Below, in pieces: positions 58,236 to 64,000 of a stretch of DNA of 64,000 nucleotides. The stretch is from NCBI RefSeq assembly GCF_947179165.1, contig NC_077240.1, forward strand, positions 59,927,501 through 59,991,500. The letters run 5' to 3'. The position numbers and the translations under genes are program-made. The DNA comes from Solanum dulcamara (Eukaryota; Streptophyta; Magnoliopsida; Solanales; Solanaceae). Position 1 is the first letter of the stretch. Each line of letters opens with the position of its first letter. The notes beneath the pieces are model-generated. The model saw only the letters and a list, made by a program, of their open reading frames with translations. It was not told the origin of the DNA and did not search any database.

Positions 58236-60729
58236 TGTAACGCCCATCAAAATGTTTCCCTAAGATTCAGACCTTTCTTGTATTTGGGTAGAGTCAAACT
58301 CTATTATTGTGAAGTATATGCATGAGTTAAGATGAGTCCCTGAGTAATTGAAGAGTGTTGGAGGTGATGTAGGGTCACAAAGAACCCCTAGGACCAAGCT
58401 AAGTCCAAAAGGTTCGTCGTGGCTAAGTTTTAGGATGAGTTCGTATAAGGGGTCGACTTCTAATGACCCTATCTTTTGAAAGACGAAAATCTGGGTGGCC
58501 CACGACCTACTAAATTAAAGGTCGTTGAGTCTTATTTCCAATGCCACCAAGAATGTAATTTTTGAAGTTTGGAGTCAAAAGATATGATGATCCTAAGACG
58601 AACTAGCACGGCAGGAATTTCAGGCCTGGGTTGCAACTGCTGGAAATCTGGGCTTGGCACCGCAGTGACGTGATGAGTCACTATCATGCCAGGAACAAGC
58701 CTCAGTAGTTTGTCCCCTGGCGCGGCACACCACTACAAGGTGTGTAGGGTTTTCAAGCCTATTTTCTTAGAACCCAGAAAACTTGGGCTTGGCGCTGTAA
58801 GGGCGCGACGCGCCACTATCGCACCAGGAATAAGCCTCAGTAGTTTGGTCCTTGGCGCAATGCACCACTAAAAGATGTGTAGGTTTTTAGCCTATTCGAC
58901 TAGGCGCTGCAGTGGTGCAACGCGCCACTATCGCGCCAAGAGCATTTTTAGCCTATTTTTCAGAATTTGAAGAAAGGGCAATTTGGGAATTGTCCCAAAT
59001 TATATATGTATCAAGCCTTGAACGTTTTGGATCATTTTCAGCCTCTCCCTCTCTCTCTAAAAATCCCTAAAAGCCCCCATCTTCTTCTCCAAATCCTTCT
59101 TCAACAAGATTTGCCTCCAAGAGCTTTAAGACTTCAAGTTGCCATTGAAGATCCAACAACAACGTTTCTTCAAGAATCTATTCTAAGGTATGTAAGGCTA
59201 CACAAAACATGGGTTGAGTCCACCCATGTTCTCTATACTTTCTTTGAGGTTAAAGGTCCATAAGAATGGAGTTTCTTGATAGGTTTATGTTCAAATGAGT
59301 CTTACCTTCTATTTGTTTGATTCTTATTATGTTGATGTTGTTGAGATAAGAAATCCCTAAAAATCTCCATGTTAGCATGAGTTGATGGAGATGGGTTGTT
59401 AATGTGCTTTATTGATTTTCTTAATCATGTGATTATGTTGAATATGTCAATTTCCTTAAATATGTTACTCCTCTTGAATTGTTGGTTTAAAATTCTTAGA
59501 GTTGTCATGAGTCCTAAGTAGGTGATAAATGAGGAGAGGAATGGTTTGTTATGTTTGTGGGATGTTATAAATGCATATGTAATTTAGGCTTGATTGAGTT
59601 GATTGGAGGATAGAATTAACGAGTGGACAAGGTCCTAAATAAAACTTGCCATCATGAGTCAATCGAGTTGAATTGAGGATAGAGTTGATGAGTTGGCAAG
59701 GTTCTAAATGAAACTAGCCATGAGGGCTTATTTGAGATGATTGGATGGAGTCTTATGAGCATGGAGTCATGGGAGGACTATCGAGCACCGAAGCGGGTGA
59801 GAGTATAGTTCATACTCAAACCCCAGAAACTACATCGCCAATGTAGGTAGGGATGGAACCGTTAAAGTCGGATGCTTCTCGTGGGATCGAATCGTTACAG
59901 TCAAATGTTTCCCACTTTATTGTCCTGAAATGATAGGACTTGACTAATCGATGGAATCCATGATTAGGGAGGCGTTCATGCCCTGGCAAGGTATGGACGG
60001 ATATGGCAACAACGTCTGATTGTTGTACTATCACTAGCTCATAAGTGATGGTTGTCGGATAAGAGAAACTCCCATTTAGGTATTGATAGTACTCCGAGTC
60101 AGTTGAGTTGAGTGGCATGTGGTTTGGTCCCGTCTAAACCATTTCTTGTTAGACTTAGGACACTTGAGTGAGTTGTTACTTATTAATGAGTCGAGATTCC
60201 CGAGTTGGTTGATCCTTTTCTGATGTTGTTTTATTCAGCCATTTTACATACTCGTACATTCCACGTACTGATGCTATTTGGCCTGCATCATTTCATAATG
60301 CAGAGACAGGTACTAGAGATCATCAACCGGTGCACCGTTGAAGATTTACACACATCCAACTACTTGGTGAGCCCTCCTAGTTTCCGGAGGATACCAGACT
60401 TTCTTTACCGTTTTGTTTGATTTGTTTATCTTGATTGTTGGTATTCATGGGCTTGTCATTGGCACCTCCTAGATGGTTATAGAGGTTTCATAGACCAGAG
60501 TGTGGAAAGATTGGATTGTTATATTGAATAGCTTTTATTATACTTTTTTTGATGAGTTGATAGTGTTTGGCCTTCAACCCTTATAATATGAATAGTGTGC
60601 TTATGATTGAGTCCTCCACTGTGTGAATGTGATTGAATGAAAGTGTGACTGGACCAGGTGGTTCACTTGAAGGCCGGATATGGCTTTCGAGTGTCGGCCG
60701 TGCCTAGGGTACCCTCTCGGGGCGTGACA
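58236..60729 (+). mobile_element. 5' LTR of D
   Basis: 2494 bp, TGTAACGCCC to GGGGCGTGACA. It is co-linear with S2 (11201-13666). The U3 palindromes (58650-58935) are decayed at CpG sites relative to S2. TATATATG at 59001-59008, CT-rich leader, donor-like AAG|GTATGTAAGG (GT at 59188), hairpin TGCATC/AATGCA 60284-60302, exon-like segment 60304-60366 then GTGAGC, and a terminal hairpin near the end. Confidence 0.95.
59001..59008 (+). promoter_or_regulatory. TATA box of D LTR
   Basis: TATATATG in the same context as 11965-11972 in S2, followed about 50 bp later by CTCTCCCTCTCTCTC, a typical plant leader. Transcription would be expected to begin about 30 bp downstream. Confidence 0.65.
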
Positions 60730-60733
60730 AACA

Positions 60734-60745
60734 TGGTATCAGAGC
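60734..60745 (+). other. tRNA-iMet primer binding site of D
   Basis: TGGTATCAGAGC, four bases after the LTR end. Intact. The leader that follows (to 60945) has a GGTGC-GTTGT-GCACC hairpin with a GTGCAC word (60805-60819) that could help RNA dimerise. That role is conjecture. Confidence 0.95.
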
Positions 60746-60945
60746 ATAGGGTTCAAGAGTCCTAGGGAGTCTATGAAGCCGTGTCTAGTAGAGTCTTGCT
60801 TATAGGTGCGTTGTGCACCACACTTATAATTAGGAGGTTATAAGATATTAAGAATTGTTTCACTTCTTTCATACTCTGAATTCGTGTGATAGAGTTAAAC
60901 TCTATAAAACTCCTTTCTAATTCGTGCATTTATACATTATAAATA

Positions 60946-62075
60946 ATGCCTCCTAACCATACTGCTAGCCAAAGGAACACTGATAACACGGAGATGCCCC
61001 AGTCAGAGGTATGCCCATTAAGGGCTAGAGGCCGACCCGCAAGATATGCGGAGGCACCCCAAGTGCCTGCTACTCCACCTGCACCCACTTCAGAGGCAGA
61101 ATTTTGAGGGGCGATTGCTATGCTCACTCAATTAGTGGCTGCCCGAAATGGTAACCAAAGCTCGCCAACTCTTAGCTCTAGTTCCCAAGAGCCATTAGTT
61201 GCCACCAGAATTAGAGACTTTCTGAGAATGAATCCGCCGGTGTTTACGAGGTCTAAGGTGGATGAAGATCCCCAAAACTTTATTGATGAGATGTGGAAGA
61301 TCCTGAAAGCTATGCATGCTACGGAGATCGAGGGGGTTGAGTGGGTGTCTTACCAGCTCAAGGATATGGTAAACATCTGGTATAACCAATGGGAACAAGG
61401 TAGGGGTGAGAATACTGAACCTGCTGTGTGGGATGAATTTGAGGGAGCCTTTTTTGACCATTTCTTTCCCTGAGAATTGAGGGAAGCAAAAATGGAGGAG
61501 TTTGTGAATCTGAAACAAGAAGGCATGACTGTTAAGGAGTACAGCCTGAAGTTTATCCAGCTGTCCAGGTTTGCTCCAGAAATGATCTCAGATGTAAGGT
61601 CGAAGATGAGAAAGTTCATCTTCGGATTAGGGAGATATATGAAGAGGGAGTGCAAAGCAGCATTGTTAATCTCCGACATGGATACTTCAAGATTGATGGT
61701 GTATGCTCAGCAGGTAGCGGACAAAAAGAGGAAAAACAGAGAGGAGCATCTGAGCAAAAAGGCAAAATCAGTGGGACATGAGAATGAACAAAGGCAGAAC
61801 AAGAGCAACAGGTCCTTCTTCCAGAAGAGGCCTTCCAGCTGTGCCTCATCGACTGCAAGTGCACCTATGCCGCAGCCCAGGTATGATCGACAGAGACAGA
61901 GTCATCAAAATGTCAGACCCCAGGGTTCTCAATCCCAGGCTAGGGAGGGTCAAGGTTCGAGAGAAAAGCCACCATGCGGCAAATGTGGTAGGCTCCACTT
62001 GGGAGAGTGCAAAGCGGGAAGGGCTGGTTATTATAAATACGGCTAAATAGACCATTTTCAGAGGGAGTGTCCAAT
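60946..62075 (+). pseudogene. Gag of D with three in-frame stops
   Basis: ATG 60946 (MPPNHTASQRNTDN) has the same start context as A. The capsid region RIRDFLRMNPPVFTRSKVDEDPQ and YQLKDMVNIWYNQW is followed by KEYSLKFIQLSRFAPEM. A Lys/Arg-Gln-rich linker and the first knuckle half CGKCGRLHLGEC follow. The second knuckle reads [17 protein letters not shown], with both cysteines turned to Tyr (in A: CYKCG). Stops: TGA 61105, TGA 61471, TAA 62044. The frame stays constant throughout, with no indel. Gag coats and packages RNA in active elements. Confidence 0.93.
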
Positions 62076-62868
62076 AGAGGGAATCAGAGCTCAGTATCCT
62101 GCCACTGCACCACCGGCTAGAAGTAATCAAAGGGGCACTACTTCAGGTACGAGTGGAGGTACGAACCGTCTATATGCCATGGGTAGTCGCCAAGATCAAG
62201 AGAACTCTCCAAATGTCGTGACAGGTATGATTCGAGTCTTTTCTCTTGACTGCTATGTTTTGATGGATCCGGGTGCCATCCTATCTTTTGTGACCCCTTA
62301 CGTGGCTAGTAAATTCAATAAAATTCCTGAATGTCTTCTTGAGCCTTTCAGTGTAGCTACTCCTGTCGGTGATTCTATCTTAGCTGAGAGAGTCTATAGA
62401 GATTGCACTGTGTCAATTTATCACAGGGATACCTTGGCAGACTTGGTTGAGTTGGACATGGTTGATTTCGATATGATCCTTGGCATAGACTGGCTTTATG
62501 TCTGTTATACCTCTATTGATTGTAGGACTCAGATTGTTAAGTTCAAATTCCTGAATGAGGCTATCATAGAGTGGAAGGGGAGTCCTGTCGTGCCTAAGGG
62601 TAAGTTTATTTCCTACCTTAGGGCCAGGAAGCTAATCTCAAAAGGGTGTGTTTATCACATTGTCCGAGTGAAAGACGACAATATTGAGTCCCCATCCCTT
62701 GAGCCAGTTCCAATTGTCAACAAGTTTCCTGACGTCTTTCCTGAAGATCTGCCTGGAGTCCCTCCTGATAGGGAGATCGACTTTGGGATTGATGTCCTTT
62801 CTGATACCCAATCTATCTCAATCCCTCCATATAGAATGGCTCTGGCTGAGTTGAAAGAGTTGAAAGAA
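62076..62868 (+). pseudogene. Protease region and PR-RT linker of D
   Basis: Same frame as gag. The aspartic protease active site [11 protein letters not shown] has its Asp at 62266-62268 (the family has D-[SP]-G-A). [16 protein letters not shown] is the second conserved block. Then come the linker [22 protein letters not shown] and [13 protein letters not shown]. This segment (62179-62868) is free of stops and looks intact. The next codon, TAG at 62869, ends the frame before RT. Protease would cut the Gag-Pol chain. Confidence 0.93.
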
Positions 62869-63660
62869 TAGTTGAAAGACTTGTTAGATAAGGGATTCAT
62901 TAGGCTGAGTGTCTCACCATGGGGTGCTCCGGTCCTATTTGTGCAAAAGAAAGATAGGTCCCTTAGAATGTTTATTGACTACAGACAGCTGAATAAGGTC
63001 ACCATAAAGAACAAATACCCTCTCCCCAGAATAGATGATTTATTTGATCAACTTCAGGGTGCCACCTGTTTCTCAAAGATAGACCTAAGATCGGGCTACC
63101 ATCAGTTAAAGGTGAGGGAGTGCGATATCCCAAAGATAGCTTTTTGGACCCGTTATGGCCACTTTGAATTCTTGGTGATGTCCTTCGAGTTGACTAATGC
63201 CCTTGCATCTTTTATGGATCTTATGAACCGAGTATTTAAACCGTACCTTGATATGTTTGTGATTGTATTCATAGATGATATTTTGGTTTACTCCAAGAAT
63301 GAGGAGGAGCACACCCATCATCTTAGAGTCGTCTTGCAAACTCTGAAGGACCAGGTATTGTATGCAAAGTTCTCAAAATGTGAATTTTGGCTTGTATCAG
63401 TGGCTTGTCTAGGCCACATTATATCTGGAAATGGTATTCAGGTTGATGCTCAGAAGATTAAGGTAGTGAAGAATTAGCCCAGACCCACGTCCCCGATAGA
63501 GATAAGAAGCTTCTTGGGTTTGGCCGGCTATTATTGAAGGTTTGTAGAGAGATTCTCATTCATATCATCACCATTGACCAAACTGACCCAAAAGAAGGCT
63601 AAGTTCCTATGGTCCGATGCTTGTGAGGAGAGTTTCTAGAAATTAAAGACCAAGCTAACC
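62869..63660 (+). pseudogene. Reverse transcriptase of D
   Basis: [55 protein letters not shown] (first Asp), [13 protein letters not shown] and the catalytic [10 protein letters not shown] (63268-63297), then the thumb KFSKCEFWL. The palm and catalytic triad are present in an open stretch 62872-63474. Stops: TAG 62869, TAG 63475 (Trp codon of KNWPRP), TGA 63535 (YYRRF) and TAG 63637. A few residue changes ([10 protein letters not shown] for the usual FGLTNAPATF) point to decay. Confidence 0.95.
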
Positions 63661-64000
63661 ACTGCTCCTGTTCTAACCTTGCCCGATAGAACAAAAGGTT
63701 TTGTGATCTATTATGATGTATCTAGAATTGGTTTGGGCTGTGTGCTGATGCAGAAGGGGAAGGTGATAGCTTATGCTTCAAGACAGCTTAAGGTTCATGG
63801 GAGAAATTACCCAACTCATGACCTTGAACTGGCAGCTATGGTATTTGCCCTTAAAATTTGGCGCCACTACTTATATGGAGTGCATGTTGATGTGTTCACC
63901 GATCACATGAGCTTATAATACGTCTTTAGCTATAAGAAACTCATCCTGAGACAAAAGAGATGGCTCGAACTACTCAAAGACTATGATATAAGCATCCTCC
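63661..64000 (+). pseudogene. RNase H of D, cut by the window edge
   Basis: [26 protein letters not shown] carries the first catalytic Asp. [38 protein letters not shown] (catalytic Glu) and [10 protein letters not shown] (catalytic Asp) follow, then TAA at 63916 (a Gln codon in relatives), then LRQKRWLELLKDYDISIL to the edge. It removes the RNA strand during replication. Confidence 0.93.

Larger units (their letters stand above)
58236..64000 (+). mobile_element. Element D: chromovirus, 5' LTR and gag-pol, continues beyond window
   Basis: LTR 58236-60729, PBS 60734-60745, gag-pol from 60946 in one frame. It is the most complete coding copy here, lacking only what lies past 64000 (the rest of RNase H, integrase, chromodomain, 3' LTR). 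The LTR matches solo S2. The TSD cannot be checked in the window (5' flank GGGCA). Coding resembles A closely. Confidence 0.95.

Noticed and set aside
61195..62130. Minus-strand frames opposite D gag
   Set aside because: They are shadows of the gag frame on the other strand. The plus-strand frame shows Gag motifs.
23740..64000. Endogenous pararetrovirus or other virus
   Set aside because: All RT-bearing segments are tied to LTRs, integrase and chromodomain. No movement protein or viral coat domain is seen.

Overview
This window is eukaryotic, almost certainly plant, nuclear DNA. It is packed with transposable elements and shows no intact host gene, no tRNA or rRNA gene and no CRISPR array. 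Nearly all recognisable coding sequence is decayed gag-pol of Ty3/gypsy chromoviruses (Tekay/Del-like: gag with CCHC knuckle, DPGA protease, FIDD reverse transcriptase, RNase H, integrase, C-terminal chromodomain), primed by initiator-Met tRNA (TGGTATCAGAGC). The LTR and MITE styles resemble those of the nightshade family. That placement is inference. The setting looks like pericentromeric or other gene-poor heterochromatin.

Layout. 1-5736: the 3' part of a Tat/Ogre-like element (J) with three tandem arrays and a very long (TTATTG)n microsatellite. 5737-14391: the integrase-chromodomain end of element E and its 3' LTR, which is split by two solo LTRs (S1 8375-10546, S2 11201-13666), each with a target-site duplication. 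14392-15282: apparently unique AT-rich DNA. About 15283-20830: a set of nested inverted-repeat DNA elements, G containing I and H, with H in turn containing minus-strand solo LTR F (18023-20122). 21090-47801: a MITE split by element A (21253-47683), which is split by B (25312-43344), which is split by C (29141-39375, minus strand, no coding capacity). About 48050-57713: minus-strand chromovirus K, same LTR family as E. 57714-58235: a stub of another element plus an unexplained segment. 58236-64000: element D, 5' LTR and a gag-pol in one frame broken by eight stop codons, running off the window.

Insertion order is well fixed by TSDs (TCCTG for B, TTAAT/TTGAT for C, ATATT for S2, AATAT for F, TAGGT/AAGGT for S1, GCAGA/ACAGA for A). 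None of the elements looks able to move by itself. A lost its PBS and much of protease-RT, B lost its knuckle, protease and RT core, C lost the promoter half of its 5' LTR, and D and E carry C-to-T/G-to-A nonsense changes.

The most interesting pattern is shared architecture across LTR families whose sequences otherwise differ. Two adjacent hairpins have stems that change compensatorily between families. They are followed by a 62-67 nt segment bounded by AG and GT(G/A)AG. A third covarying hairpin lies just upstream of the polypurine tract. A GTATGT/GTAAGG donor-like site lies downstream of the putative promoter, and an acceptor-like CAG lies at the gag start in A and B. Together these suggest a spliced, structured LTR leader common to these elements, which RNA data could test.
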